Program-made: the position numbers and the translations under genes
Assembly (NCBI GenBank): GCA_027488785.1
Contig: JAIYAY010000028.1
Span: forward strand, 1 to 64,000
Origin: Sphingomonadales bacterium
GTDB taxonomy: Bacteria > Pseudomonadota > Alphaproteobacteria > Sphingomonadales > Sphingomonadaceae
Direction: 5' to 3'
Length of the DNA stretch: 64,000 nt
Shown here: positions 42,693 through 52,422 of the stretch, in pieces
Position numbering within the stretch: the stretch's first letter is position 1
Layout of the letters: the number at the start of each line of letters is the position of its first letter
The notes under the pieces: generated by a model
The model's input: the letters and a program-made list of their open reading frames with translations, nothing else
Told to the model about the DNA's origin: nothing
Databases searched by the model: none

Positions 42693-43835
42693 TCAATTAG
42701 CAAGCCTTCCTAGTACATCGACCACTTGCTCTATCTGTTGATGAGTTAGTGCCGAACCCGATGGAAGGCAGAGGCCCATTTCGAAGGCGCGCTCAGCCAC
42801 GGCTCCTCCAACTGCTCTAGTAGCCGCAAAAAGTGGCTGCATATGCATTGGTTTCCAAAAAGGCCTGCTCTCAATGTCTTCCGCTTCAAGCGCACGGCGA
42901 GCATCTTCCCGGTCGAAACCAGCCCGCTCCGCATCGATTCGGATTGTTGTCAACCAACGGTTCGATCGCATTCCTGCAGGCTCCGGACTAAAGGTTACAC
43001 CGGGCATGCCTGAGAGGCCTGTTCTATACAAATCATGAATGGCGCGGCGAGCCATCACCCGGTCTTCGATAACCTGAAGTTGACCTACCCCAACAGCTGC
43101 ACAAATTCCGCTAAGCCTATAGTTGTATCCATAAGTATTGTGCTCATAATGGACAGCGGGCTCCCGGGCTTGTGTTGCCAAAAACTTCGCCCTCTCAATG
43201 GCCGCTCCATCATCACTAGCTAACGCCCCTCCCCCTGAGGTCGTAATGATTTTGTTCCCGTTGAATGAAAGGACCGCAAAGTCGGCACCGCGTCCGGCAT
43301 GCCAGCCATCGCGATATGAGCCGACCGCTTCCGCAGCATCACTGATCCAAACAAAGCCATAGCGATCAGCAAGCGAACGCATCCTTTTAGTGTCCACGAC
43401 GTGACCGTAAAGGTCTGTAGTAATGACTACTTTAGGCAATCGCCCTGCAAGGTTAGCTATACCAAGCTCTTCTTCAAGAAGATCTAGGTCGAGTAGAAAG
43501 TGAGCATCTTCAATGTCCAAAAATACCGGCGTTGCATTCATATAAAGAATAGGCGCTACACCACCCATGAAAGTCATCGTCGATCCCCAAACTTCATCTC
43601 CAGCTTCTAGCCCAGAAAGTCGGAGCGCAAGGTGAAGCGCGGCCGTTCCACTGGACAAAGCCGCAATATGGGCAATGCCTGTCAACGCAGACAAATCACC
43701 TTCAAATCGGGATATCATCGGGCCCGCCGGTGCTACCCAGTTGGTTTCGAAAACTTCCTGCACGAATTGCAGCTCTGTACCGCCCATATGCGCTGCAGAG
43801 AGCAAGAGTCTATCTCGTTTTTTTAGTGGGTTCAT
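42693..43835 (-). CDS. DegT/DnrJ-family sugar aminotransferase (PglE-like)
   Basis: A 380-residue PLP aminotransferase. The N-terminal segment SAAHMGGTELQFVQEVFETNWVAPAGP is the typical PglE/LegC opening. ALSSGTAALHLALRL and DAAEAVGS bind PLP, and the Schiff-base Lys is in SFNGNKIITTSGGG. It should aminate the 4-keto-6-deoxy-HexNAc nucleotide made by the PglF-like dehydratase. It lies directly upstream of the PglC-like transferase. Confidence 0.92.
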   Translation of the reverse strand: MNPLKKRDRLLLSAAHMGGTELQFVQEVFETNWVAPAGPMISRFEGDLSALTGIAHIAALSSGTAALHLALRLSGLEAGDEVWGSTMTFMGGVAPILYMNATPVFLDIEDAHFLLDLDLLEEELGIANLAGRLPKVVITTDLYGHVVDTKRMRSLADRYGFVWISDAAEAVGSYRDGWHAGRGADFAVLSFNGNKIITTSGGGALASDDGAAIERAKFLATQAREPAVHYEHNTYGYNYRLSGICAAVGVGQLQVIEDRVMARRAIHDLYRTGLSGMPGVTFSPEPAGMRSNRWLTTIRIDAERAGFDREDARRALEAEDIESRPFWKPMHMQPLFAATRAVGGAVAERAFEMGLCLPSGSALTHQQIEQVVDVLGRLAN

Positions 43836-44223
43836 GTAGAAGTTTTTCTATCGTAAAAAAAGAAACAATATTGCGTCGACCTAGTTGCAAAGACACATTC
43901 CGGCAATCCCCAAATTTCGCCAAAAAGGGTTTGAGCTCTTAGTCAGCGTCTCCTCCCCAGCCCGAATAATTATGCTTATTAGTTTATTTATGCTTAAGCT
44001 TCGTCATAAAATCACTAAAAAAATGCGCGTGCACGGCTTGGGCCTAATGAGACATGCTCTACTAATCTTGACGGTCAAGCAGCCAACTCCTCCTAAAAAT
44101 ACAAAGCCCTCAACCGCACAAGAAACCAAGGGTTGGCCGGCAGGGCATTGTACGCCGCCGCCTCACAGCCGCGCGCCTTGCAGTATTTCAGTACGCGCGA
44201 GCATATGGAGCGCCTGCAGGGGT
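43836..44223. other. Intergenic region between the aminotransferase and dehydratase genes
   Basis: 388 bases without a supportable gene. The left part is AT-rich and probably contains the promoter of the minus-strand aminotransferase-transferase-formyltransferase-deacetylase operon. The right part near 44140-44215 is GC-rich with short inverted repeats around CAGCCGCGCGCC. Nothing else is recognised. Confidence 0.4.
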
Positions 44224-46218
44224 TTAGGCTATAGCTACGCCTTTAGCATTGTTCGCGTTCGGCTGATACTCGGGCACCAGATCCCGCAGCAAGCTGAGGG
44301 CGGCGGCGCGGTCACCACTTTGAACATGCGCCTCAAGCCTTTCTAACGCGGCCGATAACTCCTGCCACGGCATATGTCCCTCCCTCGCCTGCATGATCCG
44401 TAGATGATTTGTTGGCATAGGATTTTCACCAATGAGAAGCTCTTCAAAAAGCTTTTCACCTGGTCGTAGGCCGATTTCTTCAATCGCAATGTCGCCATCG
44501 GGGTTGTCGTCATCGCGAACAGTTAAGCCGGACAAATTTATTAACGTGCAAGCAAGATCGTAAATTTTGACGGGTTTGCCCATGTCGAGGACAAAGACCT
44601 CGCCACCCTGTGCCATGCTGCCGGCCTGAATAACCAACTGCGCGGCTTCAGGAATGGTCATGAAATAGCGGATGATGTCTCTATGCGTGAGCGTAACAGG
44701 ACCGCCACTGGCGATCTGTTCCTTGAACCTTGGCACCACTGAACCGCTTGAGCCCAGCACGTTACCGAAGCGGACCATGCTAAACCGGGTTTTCGAACCC
44801 ACCTTGGCTTTTGCCTGAAGAATTTGTTCACACACACGCTTACTTGCACCCATGACATTGGTCGGACGAACCGCCTTGTCGGTACTGATAAGAATAAAGT
44901 GTGCTACGTTATGTTGTTCGGCAGCCTCGACAAGATTTCGTGTGGAAAGTATGTTGTTGCCCATGCCTGAAATGGGATTGTGCTCAACCAACGGCACATG
45001 CTTATATGCAGCTGCGTGAAAAATCGTGTCGGGGCAATACGCGCCAATCACTGAGGACACCGGACGAGCGGCAGTCGTATTGATAAGCTCAGGATAAATT
45101 TCAATATAAGAACGAAAAATACCCGCTGCGGCATTTTCACGCAGCTCCTGCTCGATTTTATAGAGCGCAAATTCCGTCATTTCGACAAGGATGAGCCTTT
45201 GTGGGCCGATGGCCATAATCTGCCGGCATAACTCGCTCCCGATAGAACCACCGGCGCCAGTAACCATTACGGTCTTGCCCAATATAGTCCGGCCCATCAG
45301 CAAATCATTAGGGGCAACGGCATCGCGGCCCAAAAGATCGTCGACTTCCACCTCACGCAAATCGGCGATCGATACCTTGCCGGCAACAATGTCCTGAATT
45401 TGGGGAAGCGTTTGCACATGCACGCCGAGACTTTTCAGTTCATTAACAATACTCTTGCGTTTGCTTCGGCTCATTGAGGGTACTGCAAGTAATATGTCCG
45501 TTACCCCAAGACGCTCAACCTGCGCAGCAAGATCTCCCGAATGATATACAGGACTGCCGTCCAGCCGCTGACCGCGCAGCCGCCTGTCGTCATCCACAAA
45601 TCCCAAAAGGTACATTCCCGGATAATGCCGCGTTGACAATGCCAGCTGCTGCCCGGCACTCCCGGCTCCATAAATGAGCACCCTCTTCGTTTCACCGCCA
45701 AAGGCGCGTTGTCCAAGAAGGTCGCTGATGATGTAACGCACAACAATGCGGCTCACCACCAATGCCAAGAAGAAAAGGATCGGGACCAGAATACCTAGCG
45801 TTCGGGGCACGCCGGGAAGTCCTATCACGGTCACAATCAGAGTCATAAGAAATAGGAAAATAGAGATTGCCCGCGCGAGGTCCGTGATAGTGCCTGAGCC
45901 GGCAAAACGGAAAATCGAACGGTACACGCCAAGCGCCAGGAAAATGGGTGGCCAGATCATGAACGACGCGATTAACACATTGCGTATTGGGGCGTTCCAG
46001 AGTTGCCAATCACCTAAGCGGAGAGAGAAAGCGAGCCAGATCGCGGCGGCACAAATCAATGAGTCAACCAAAAACGCGATGATTTTTTTGGCGCGTCGGT
46101 CGACATTTGAAACCGCGGACAAGCCAGCCATTATAGCGGGTGACACTTTGTCCATGGGAAGCTTACAATTACGTATTTTCTTCATGAATTTTCCAAGCCA
46201 TCGCAACATTCTATTCAA
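44224..46218 (-). CDS. Membrane-bound UDP-HexNAc 4,6-dehydratase (PglF/WbpM/CapD family)
   Basis: A 664-residue protein. The N-terminal membrane domain has about four helices (45-160), a first Rossmann-like domain (about 178-290) follows, and then the catalytic SDR domain with TGAGGSIG (320-327) and STDKAVRPTNVMGASK (Lys448, Met456 replacing Tyr, Lys460), as in PglF and WbpM. It converts UDP-GlcNAc to UDP-4-keto-6-deoxy-GlcNAc. Together with the aminotransferase it would give UDP-QuiNAc4N. Several ATGs near the start (46218, 46185, 46155) are possible. Confidence 0.92.
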   Translation of the reverse strand: MNRMLRWLGKFMKKIRNCKLPMDKVSPAIMAGLSAVSNVDRRAKKIIAFLVDSLICAAAIWLAFSLRLGDWQLWNAPIRNVLIASFMIWPPIFLALGVYRSIFRFAGSGTITDLARAISIFLFLMTLIVTVIGLPGVPRTLGILVPILFFLALVVSRIVVRYIISDLLGQRAFGGETKRVLIYGAGSAGQQLALSTRHYPGMYLLGFVDDDRRLRGQRLDGSPVYHSGDLAAQVERLGVTDILLAVPSMSRSKRKSIVNELKSLGVHVQTLPQIQDIVAGKVSIADLREVEVDDLLGRDAVAPNDLLMGRTILGKTVMVTGAGGSIGSELCRQIMAIGPQRLILVEMTEFALYKIEQELRENAAAGIFRSYIEIYPELINTTAARPVSSVIGAYCPDTIFHAAAYKHVPLVEHNPISGMGNNILSTRNLVEAAEQHNVAHFILISTDKAVRPTNVMGASKRVCEQILQAKAKVGSKTRFSMVRFGNVLGSSGSVVPRFKEQIASGGPVTLTHRDIIRYFMTIPEAAQLVIQAGSMAQGGEVFVLDMGKPVKIYDLACTLINLSGLTVRDDDNPDGDIAIEEIGLRPGEKLFEELLIGENPMPTNHLRIMQAREGHMPWQELSAALERLEAHVQSGDRAAALSLLRDLVPEYQPNANNAKGVAIA

Positions 46219-46329
46219 TGCTACGAATAAATAATGGCGCCGCGATTATAGAAATACCGCTCACTATTCAAGCAATGCGATGTATGACCGTTTCATGAAC
46301 AAGAGGCTGGATCGTAAGCCAATCCAAAT

Positions 46330-47544
46330 TCAATTCGTTTTTGCGAGCTTTAAGTCAGTGATCTTAACCATTGAGCTCAACTGTCCCTCGGCCCCAAGTG
46401 CGCTCAACTCAACTCGCACCAGACTACAGTTTTCTGGCACATCGACCGACAGCTGCACTAACTTTGAGTTCGCAGTCGCGGGCACAAAGCGATCTACAAT
46501 AAGCTGAGGACCATTCTGAGCTACGCAATAAACACTCCAGCGCAGTGACGCGCGCGGAGAACCTGGCTCATACATCGACCTATGCCCCAAAACATATGTC
46601 GAGGATGCAATGACGGCCACGTCCCGCGATGCAATCGCGCCCCGTGCCGTAGGAGCCACCGTAACATCTATTGCGCCATCGGCATCGACGCTGGCCGAAA
46701 TATCATCTGACTGACTTAGTGTCCAAGACAACGTCTGCCACTTCGGATCGAGATTAGCGCCGCCCGGAGCGAAGGCACGAAATGCGCCGATATCAACATT
46801 GGGCGCGACAAGAGAGAATAATTTCCATGCATCGCCGGCCAAACCTGATTGGAGCATTCGGTAGATGATGCGCGCATTACTGACGGCGTATCCATCACCC
46901 CTCAGCCTTGAGACTGTAGGTTCGACTAAGTCGCGATATTGGCCGACTTCAGCGCGCTGTGACGCCATATCCAAAAAAGGCGCGCTCCATTTTGTTTCTG
47001 GATTTAAATAAGGTCGTATCGCAGCCCTGACTTCGGGATAGGCAACTGCCGACACAAGCACAGGAAGAAAGGTTGCCTGCATTGCGGGATGCACAGACAA
47101 CAAAGCGTTATAGTGAGCGACGGCAGCCTTCACGTCATCCGCACTACTTTTCTGTTCGATCATCCACAACTGGCTAAAGGCGTCGCGGCGAGAAATAGTA
47201 TCGGCAGAAGCCATGAGGGCATTTGCCAGTTCTGGTTTTCCAATAGAGGCCTCCCTCATTCCATAAAAAGACAAGAGACTGGCATTTAATGGGCGGTGCA
47301 CGAGCGATGCACGAGCAGCCTCAGCGTCGCGGCTTGAGATTATAAACTGCGGATTATCTTTCAGATCAGCGGAAAAGGCATTTAAGGCAGCCAAGCCGTC
47401 CGATGGCTCCGCTAAATAGGCAGCTTTAGGGTCAGCTGCCCGCAAATATGACTTTACGGAATTCTGGCTGGAATAGGCTGCACAGACTAAAAACAGAGCG
47501 ATGCCTAAAAGACGCCCCGCTTTAGACAGAAGCCCAAAATCCAT
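46330..47544 (-). CDS. Unknown envelope protein in the wzc operon
   Basis: A 404-residue protein with an N-terminal hydrophobic signal or anchor (about 8-26), an alpha-helical middle with TPR-like spacing (about 80-240), and a C-terminal beta-rich region (about 265-404) that resembles a carbohydrate-binding sandwich. It starts next to the wzc stop codon and is surely in the same transcript. A role in polysaccharide assembly or export is inferred from position only; I do not recognise a family. Confidence 0.75.
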   Translation of the reverse strand: MDFGLLSKAGRLLGIALFLVCAAYSSQNSVKSYLRAADPKAAYLAEPSDGLAALNAFSADLKDNPQFIISSRDAEAARASLVHRPLNASLLSFYGMREASIGKPELANALMASADTISRRDAFSQLWMIEQKSSADDVKAAVAHYNALLSVHPAMQATFLPVLVSAVAYPEVRAAIRPYLNPETKWSAPFLDMASQRAEVGQYRDLVEPTVSRLRGDGYAVSNARIIYRMLQSGLAGDAWKLFSLVAPNVDIGAFRAFAPGGANLDPKWQTLSWTLSQSDDISASVDADGAIDVTVAPTARGAIASRDVAVIASSTYVLGHRSMYEPGSPRASLRWSVYCVAQNGPQLIVDRFVPATANSKLVQLSVDVPENCSLVRVELSALGAEGQLSSMVKITDLKLAKTN

Positions 47545-49749
47545 TTAACCGCGCGCCTCATCTTCTTCACCGTAACGCTGACCATAGCCGTAGCCGTAGC
47601 CGTAGCCGTAGCCGTAGCCGTAGCCCTTCGTATCGCCGCCCACCTTTGTAAGGACAATACCAAAGATGTGCCCATTCACCTGGCGAATGCGTTGGATGGA
47701 TGCCTTGACACCGCGAACGGCTGCGCCTCCGGCCTGTACGACGTAAACTATACCCTCAACCGACTTAGAAATAAGCGGCGCATCCGTCATGCCCAATACC
47801 GGCGGACTATCGATAACTATGTGGTCGAATTGACCGAGGCCCTCTTTCACAAATTGAGCTAGCCGGTCGCCACTCAGAAGCTCGGCCGCACTTGGCGGGA
47901 CAGGACCCGCCGCAATGATGCTCACATTCTTCAGACTTGTCTGCTGCACAATATGCGACCAGTCATTCTCGCCTGCCAGATAGTTGCTGAATCCGACTTC
48001 ATTGGACCCCTCGACCATCGAGTGGATCGACGGCGAGCGCAAGTCGGCGTCGACCAAGAGTACGCGCTTCCCAGTCCGGCCGATGATCTGCGCGAGCGCC
48101 AGAGAAGTAGACGATTTCCCTTCCGCCGGCCGTGTACTCACCACTGCAAAAGACTTGGGCAGGCCGTGGTTGGTCGCAAATGCGAGGCTCGAACGAATAG
48201 AGAAATAGGCGTCAAAGAGGTGTGACTTGGGGTCTCGCAATTCCTCGTACAGAGTTCCGTCCGCGACAGCGGGCGTCATCCCGAGGAGTGGAACGCCCAG
48301 AAGCGGTTCCACCTGCGACGGCTCACGTATGCCCTCGTCGATTTGCTCAAGGGCAAGGACAGTCGCCGCAGCCAAACCGACGCCGAGGAGCAAGGCGATC
48401 GCTAAATTGATCGGCATTTTCGGCGATGATGGCTTGTCGGGAACAATTGCCGGCTCCACAATTGCAATGTTATTTACGCCAACTGAGCCCGCAACGCCAA
48501 TTTCCTTGTAGCGCTGCAAGAGGGCATCATAAAGTTGGCGGTTCGTGTCCGCCTCTCGCTGGTAAATATTATACTGAATATTTGCCTTGTTTTGTCGGTC
48601 CATGTCCCCTTTCAGTTGGTCGACTTTTGCCTTAAGTTCGCTCTCGCGCTTCTGAGCCTCTCGATACTCACGCTTGCGCGCTTCACCAATGCGCGATGTC
48701 TCGCGTACAATCGCGGCGTCGATGGTGCGAATTTGCTCGGCATATTGGCGAACGGCAGGGAACTCAGGTTCAAACTGGACACTGAGCTTTGCATATTCAG
48801 CAGCGGCGGATGCGCGCTGTTGGCGCAGACCCGCAAGCGTTGCACTTGAAGTTGCCTCGGCAGTCGTGTCGCCACCACCACCAGCCCGCGCCTGCGCCTC
48901 AATACGTGCCGCAGTCGCCGCGTTGAGCGCCTGCGACAATTGCTCGAGGCTTGCTCCGACAAGGGTACGGTTACCGAGTGTCCGCCCATCGCCGTCGCGT
49001 ATCTGATCTAGGTTCACGATATCGGCATTGGAGCCGTAGACGATGACTGCGCGCTCACTCTCGCCAACCTTGTCCTTCAGCGCGGCGAGCCGTTCTTCCA
49101 AAAATGCACGGGCATCTGCAGTCGAAGCAAATTGGCGATCCATGCTAAGCGCAATAAACGACGAGGCCCACTTATTCGCAATCGCTGCAGACAGCTCTGG
49201 ACTTCTGCTAGTGTAAGATGCGTCGACAAGCTTAGATGTACGAATAGGTGAAATCGCAATATTCTCTAGGAGCAATCCAACGACACGTCGCTTGTGCTCC
49301 TCTCGCAATTGCGCCTCCGACTTGCCCGGCACCTTTGTCGTCAAGATGTCAGCATCAAGACCGTGCGCCTCTAAAAAGGCGGCGCTCTTGTAGAGGCCAA
49401 GCTCAGAGGCGACGCGCTCCGCGAGGGGCCGCGTCTTCAGCAGGGCATATTGCGTTGCGTAAAATTCCAAATCCTGCGTGTTCGTCTGGGCATCCAAGCC
49501 TTCAACTTTCGTGACCTGCTTTTGCTGGCGGTCGATCTGTACCTGCACCTTGGCCGTGTAGAGCGGGGCCATAAGAAGTGTCGCAACAACGCCAATCACC
49601 AATGTGCCCGCAATTATGCCCGTCATCAGCCAGCGCCAACGCAGCGCCGTGTGCCAATATTGCAACAGGATCGGCGGGAGCAGTCCACGCGAATTTTGAG
49701 CAGTTGGCTGCTCAATCATGCTGGCGGACGCGTTTACGACTTCATTCAT
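47545..49749 (-). CDS. wzc: Wzc-type polysaccharide co-polymerase and tyrosine autokinase
   Basis: A 734-residue inner-membrane protein when started at ATG 49749. Transmembrane helices at about 41-61 and 448-467 bracket a large periplasmic coiled-coil domain. The cytoplasmic BY-kinase domain has Walker A PAEGKSST (541-548), Walker A' VLLVDADL (563-570) and Walker B IVIDSPP (644-650). The C-terminus is a run of seven Tyr-Gly pairs (710-723) plus Tyr726, the autophosphorylation cluster. It controls chain length and export together with Wza. An upstream in-frame start would overlap the wza gene. Confidence 0.93.
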   Translation of the reverse strand: MNEVVNASASMIEQPTAQNSRGLLPPILLQYWHTALRWRWLMTGIIAGTLVIGVVATLLMAPLYTAKVQVQIDRQQKQVTKVEGLDAQTNTQDLEFYATQYALLKTRPLAERVASELGLYKSAAFLEAHGLDADILTTKVPGKSEAQLREEHKRRVVGLLLENIAISPIRTSKLVDASYTSRSPELSAAIANKWASSFIALSMDRQFASTADARAFLEERLAALKDKVGESERAVIVYGSNADIVNLDQIRDGDGRTLGNRTLVGASLEQLSQALNAATAARIEAQARAGGGGDTTAEATSSATLAGLRQQRASAAAEYAKLSVQFEPEFPAVRQYAEQIRTIDAAIVRETSRIGEARKREYREAQKRESELKAKVDQLKGDMDRQNKANIQYNIYQREADTNRQLYDALLQRYKEIGVAGSVGVNNIAIVEPAIVPDKPSSPKMPINLAIALLLGVGLAAATVLALEQIDEGIREPSQVEPLLGVPLLGMTPAVADGTLYEELRDPKSHLFDAYFSIRSSLAFATNHGLPKSFAVVSTRPAEGKSSTSLALAQIIGRTGKRVLLVDADLRSPSIHSMVEGSNEVGFSNYLAGENDWSHIVQQTSLKNVSIIAAGPVPPSAAELLSGDRLAQFVKEGLGQFDHIVIDSPPVLGMTDAPLISKSVEGIVYVVQAGGAAVRGVKASIQRIRQVNGHIFGIVLTKVGGDTKGYGYGYGYGYGYGYGQRYGEEDEARG
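47585..47625. repeat. Hexanucleotide tandem repeat coding for the Wzc tyrosine tail
   Basis: TAGCCG is repeated six times perfectly plus a five-base partial copy; read on the minus strand it encodes alternating Tyr-Gly. Unit length is two codons, so gain or loss of copies keeps the frame and changes the number of phosphorylatable tyrosines. Confidence 0.92.
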
Positions 49750-49769
49750 GTGGGAGCCCAATTTAAATA

Positions 49770-50492
49770 TTAATTGTTGTTGGTGAGCACGTAGACTAGC
49801 GGCGCCAGGAGTGGAGTTGCAGCTAAGAAATCTTTCCAAATTTTGCGGCCTTGAGAATCTCCGACCATTACAACGTCACTCGCGTAAATTTCAGGGTCGG
49901 GGTAAGTGCCCTTCTGGATTGCCTTCACATTATAAATGGCGGCATAGTCTTTCCCGCCAACGGTCCGAAAGACCGCAACCGTACCCCGCGACGAAATGTC
50001 GGTCCAGCCCTCGGCTGAGGCAATTGCCGTCATGAGCGTCATCTTGCCGACAATGGGATATACGCCTGGCTTCTTCACCTCTCCGCCAATGGTGACCGTC
50101 TGGCTCACAATCTCCTTCAGATTGACGCTAACTTGGGGGTCCTTAATGAAGCGCCCGCGGAATAAGTCTTGCAGTGCAATGCCGACCTCTCCCGGCGTCT
50201 TGCCTGCGACTTCGACCGTCCCGACTAGGGGAAAGGTAATGCGGCCGCTGGCGTCAACTTGGACTTCCTTGTCGCTCAATTCCGCGCTGCCGAAGACGTC
50301 GATCGTCAGCTTGTCAAATGGTCCCACGCGATAGGGGCGCGCGGAGGCCTGCAAGTCAGCCAGGCTTGGCGCTGGCAGTTCATCTGAGCTGATCATTTGA
50401 AGGCCGGCACGCTGCTCGCCGTCCGCTGCCGAAGCGCATACAGGCAGAAAAAGGAGAGAGAGGCCAATACCGAGAGACTTAAAAATCTGCAT
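49770..50492 (-). CDS. Wza-type outer-membrane polysaccharide export protein
   Basis: A 240-residue secreted protein with a signal peptide (about 1-23, cleavage after ASA). The polysaccharide export (PES) domain follows: YRVGPFDKLTIDVFGSAELSDKEVQVDASGRITFPLVGTVEVAGKT (about 54-100). It is followed by an SLBB-type domain starting at VTIGGEVKKPGVYPI. It should form the outer-membrane export channel that works with Wzc encoded next to it. It is shorter than E. coli Wza, as is usual in alphaproteobacteria, and has no clear lipobox. Confidence 0.9.
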   Translation of the reverse strand: MQIFKSLGIGLSLLFLPVCASAADGEQRAGLQMISSDELPAPSLADLQASARPYRVGPFDKLTIDVFGSAELSDKEVQVDASGRITFPLVGTVEVAGKTPGEVGIALQDLFRGRFIKDPQVSVNLKEIVSQTVTIGGEVKKPGVYPIVGKMTLMTAIASAEGWTDISSRGTVAVFRTVGGKDYAAIYNVKAIQKGTYPDPEIYASDVVMVGDSQGRKIWKDFLAATPLLAPLVYVLTNNN

Positions 50493-50500
50493 GCCGAACC

Positions 50501-51862
50501 TTAATGATGATTAGACTTGTGAAACAAACTTTGGGATGCCGACGCCCAAATGGCCGTCAACACAAAGACCGCCGACATAATCGGCGTGCGGACCGGATAG
50601 TCAGATAAACTTGCAATTGCGAGCAGAATTATTGCCACAATGCCTAGGCGTTTAAATAAAGCCGCGTCGCCCGAGGAACGCAGGCCACGCCACACCGCTA
50701 CTGCAAGAAACGCTAATGCCAAGACTATCAGCGCCGCGCCGGGGAGGCCTGCCGTGAATAAAATTTCCAGCGCCTCATTGTGTGCGTGATTTGAAAAAGT
50801 GGGTCGCAGCAAATTATCCGGCTCCAAGACCTGATAGGCCTCAACATAACTGCCCACACCGGTTCCCCAAGGGAGGTAGTTCGGCAGCATGTCTATTATG
50901 CTCTGCCAGACGGGCCAGCGCAAATCTTCCGTCTGATCTTCGAGGCGCATAAATGCGACGTCGCGCGACGCCCAAACCGTAGCCCACACCAGTGCCCCGA
51001 CACTTGCAAATGCCGCGGAGTAGCGCACCCAGGGGCTAATCGCGACCCTCTTTGACGGGAGGAGGCTAAATGCAAACACAAGCACGAGCGAGGCGCCCGC
51101 CACCAGCAACCCCGTCCGGGAACCCGTTACCAGCACGAGCGGCACAGCGACCAGACACATGGAGGCGCCCGCAAACGTCTCAATCTTGCGCGGTAATCCC
51201 ATCCCAATGCCGGCACTGATCGCCACCGCCGCCATCGGAAAAATCAGCGCTAGAAGCGCCGCCTGATGGTTTCGGTTCACAAACAGGCCGGCCACGTCTT
51301 GTGACGCCTGCCGTGAATAGAGAACAATGTCCCCGCCGGTCGCCTGCAAGAGCCCGACAGCGGCACTAGTGAAGCAAAGCAACAGGACAATACCCAAGGC
51401 GCGCCTCTGCCGCAGGCCATCAAACTGGGAGGCCAAGACCAGCACCGCAAATGGAACCGACAGCGACAGCAATGCATTCATCGTCGTCTCTGGCGACATC
51501 GACAGGGGTCGAGAAATTTGGCCGAGGCCGACGGCCTTGTCGATGTCCACAATGACCTGCCGCCCAGGCAAGTTACTCCACACATCATAGGGAAGCGGGA
51601 CCAAATGCGCCGCCGTCAGCAACGTGGCCAGGCCAAATATCAGCCAGACCGCCCAAAATTGCCGAATATGTTGTAGTCTAAGAGACCAGAGGCCAATAGC
51701 CGCCACGACGAAGGCCAACGGACGCAGGACGATGAGATGCGGCTCGTCGGACCAGCTACTGCCGCCCGCGAAGAAGACGGCCAGCATGAACGGCGAAAAC
51801 AATATAAAGGGAATGTCTAGGGAGCGCCGCGCTCGCGAAGCTTTTGTATCAGACATCTGCAT
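50501..51862 (-). CDS. O-antigen ligase/polymerase-family membrane protein
   Basis: A 453-residue polytopic inner-membrane protein with about 10-12 helices. The Wzy_C/WaaL signature SNHAHNEALEILFTAGLPG is near residue 355, in the large periplasmic loop, with His residues thought to be catalytic in the family. It could be an O-antigen ligase or a second polymerase; a separate Wzy-like gene at 36028 makes the ligase role somewhat more likely. It begins the minus-strand ligase-wza-wzc operon. Confidence 0.85.
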   Translation of the reverse strand: MQMSDTKASRARRSLDIPFILFSPFMLAVFFAGGSSWSDEPHLIVLRPLAFVVAAIGLWSLRLQHIRQFWAVWLIFGLATLLTAAHLVPLPYDVWSNLPGRQVIVDIDKAVGLGQISRPLSMSPETTMNALLSLSVPFAVLVLASQFDGLRQRRALGIVLLLCFTSAAVGLLQATGGDIVLYSRQASQDVAGLFVNRNHQAALLALIFPMAAVAISAGIGMGLPRKIETFAGASMCLVAVPLVLVTGSRTGLLVAGASLVLVFAFSLLPSKRVAISPWVRYSAAFASVGALVWATVWASRDVAFMRLEDQTEDLRWPVWQSIIDMLPNYLPWGTGVGSYVEAYQVLEPDNLLRPTFSNHAHNEALEILFTAGLPGAALIVLALAFLAVAVWRGLRSSGDAALFKRLGIVAIILLAIASLSDYPVRTPIMSAVFVLTAIWASASQSLFHKSNHH

Positions 51863-51910
51863 AGCCTAGCATTAGAACGTCAACCGAGTGGGGACAATAA
51901 AAAAGATGAA

Positions 51911-51938
51911 AAAAAAGGGGCGATAGACGCCCCTTTTT
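51911..51938. terminator. Bidirectional intrinsic terminator
   Basis: AAAAAGGGGCG (51912-51922), a 5-base loop and CGCCCCTTTTT (51928-51938) form a perfect stem flanked by A and T tracts on both strands. It ends the small secreted protein gene on the minus strand and insulates the polysaccharide operon. Confidence 0.9.
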
Positions 51939-51960
51939 CCTATCAGCGGTTAGGCTGAAA

Positions 51961-52194
51961 TTACTTGCTGTCGCTACCGTCAGACGCGATAACGATGCCA
52001 CCCACAACCGCAGCAGCGGCGAGAACAGCGATCAGCGTGCCCGAGGCAGCCTTGGTCTTGCCTGGCTTTGCAGCAGCGCGAACTGGCTGAACTGCAGCAG
52101 ACTTAACCGAAAGCGCACCAGCGGCCGTGGCAGCCGAAGCAACCGACGGAGCCATCAGAGCGACTACGGCGAGAGCCGAAACGATCTTTTTCAT
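51961..52194 (-). CDS. Small secreted protein with a C-terminal membrane segment
   Basis: A 77-residue protein. The signal peptide is MKKIVSALAVVALMAPSVASA (cleavage after ASA). A basic Ala/Lys-rich stretch follows, then a C-terminal hydrophobic helix (TLIAVLAAAAVVGGIVIA) and a polar tail. The start at 52194 has GGAG 7 bases upstream. It is monocistronic with its own terminator. Proteins of this layout often lie near capsule genes in sphingomonads; function unknown. Confidence 0.75.
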   Translation of the reverse strand: MKKIVSALAVVALMAPSVASAATAAGALSVKSAAVQPVRAAAKPGKTKAASGTLIAVLAAAAVVGGIVIASDGSDSK

Positions 52195-52422
52195 AACTAA
52201 ACTCCAATTGGGTTGAGATGAGTAATTCTCTCGTCTCAAGGATGCCCTTAGCCGTGATTCGACGCCAATGTCAACAGTTATAGGCAGTTAGACAAATAAA
52301 GCCCCCGTACACATTGTCCTCAACGGGCCTTTAAACGCAACTCAAACTATACTAAGGATGCCTTATCAAAAGATTTAGACGCATCATTTTGCGTCCGCCA
52401 TACAGCAAATCGGGAGCACGAG

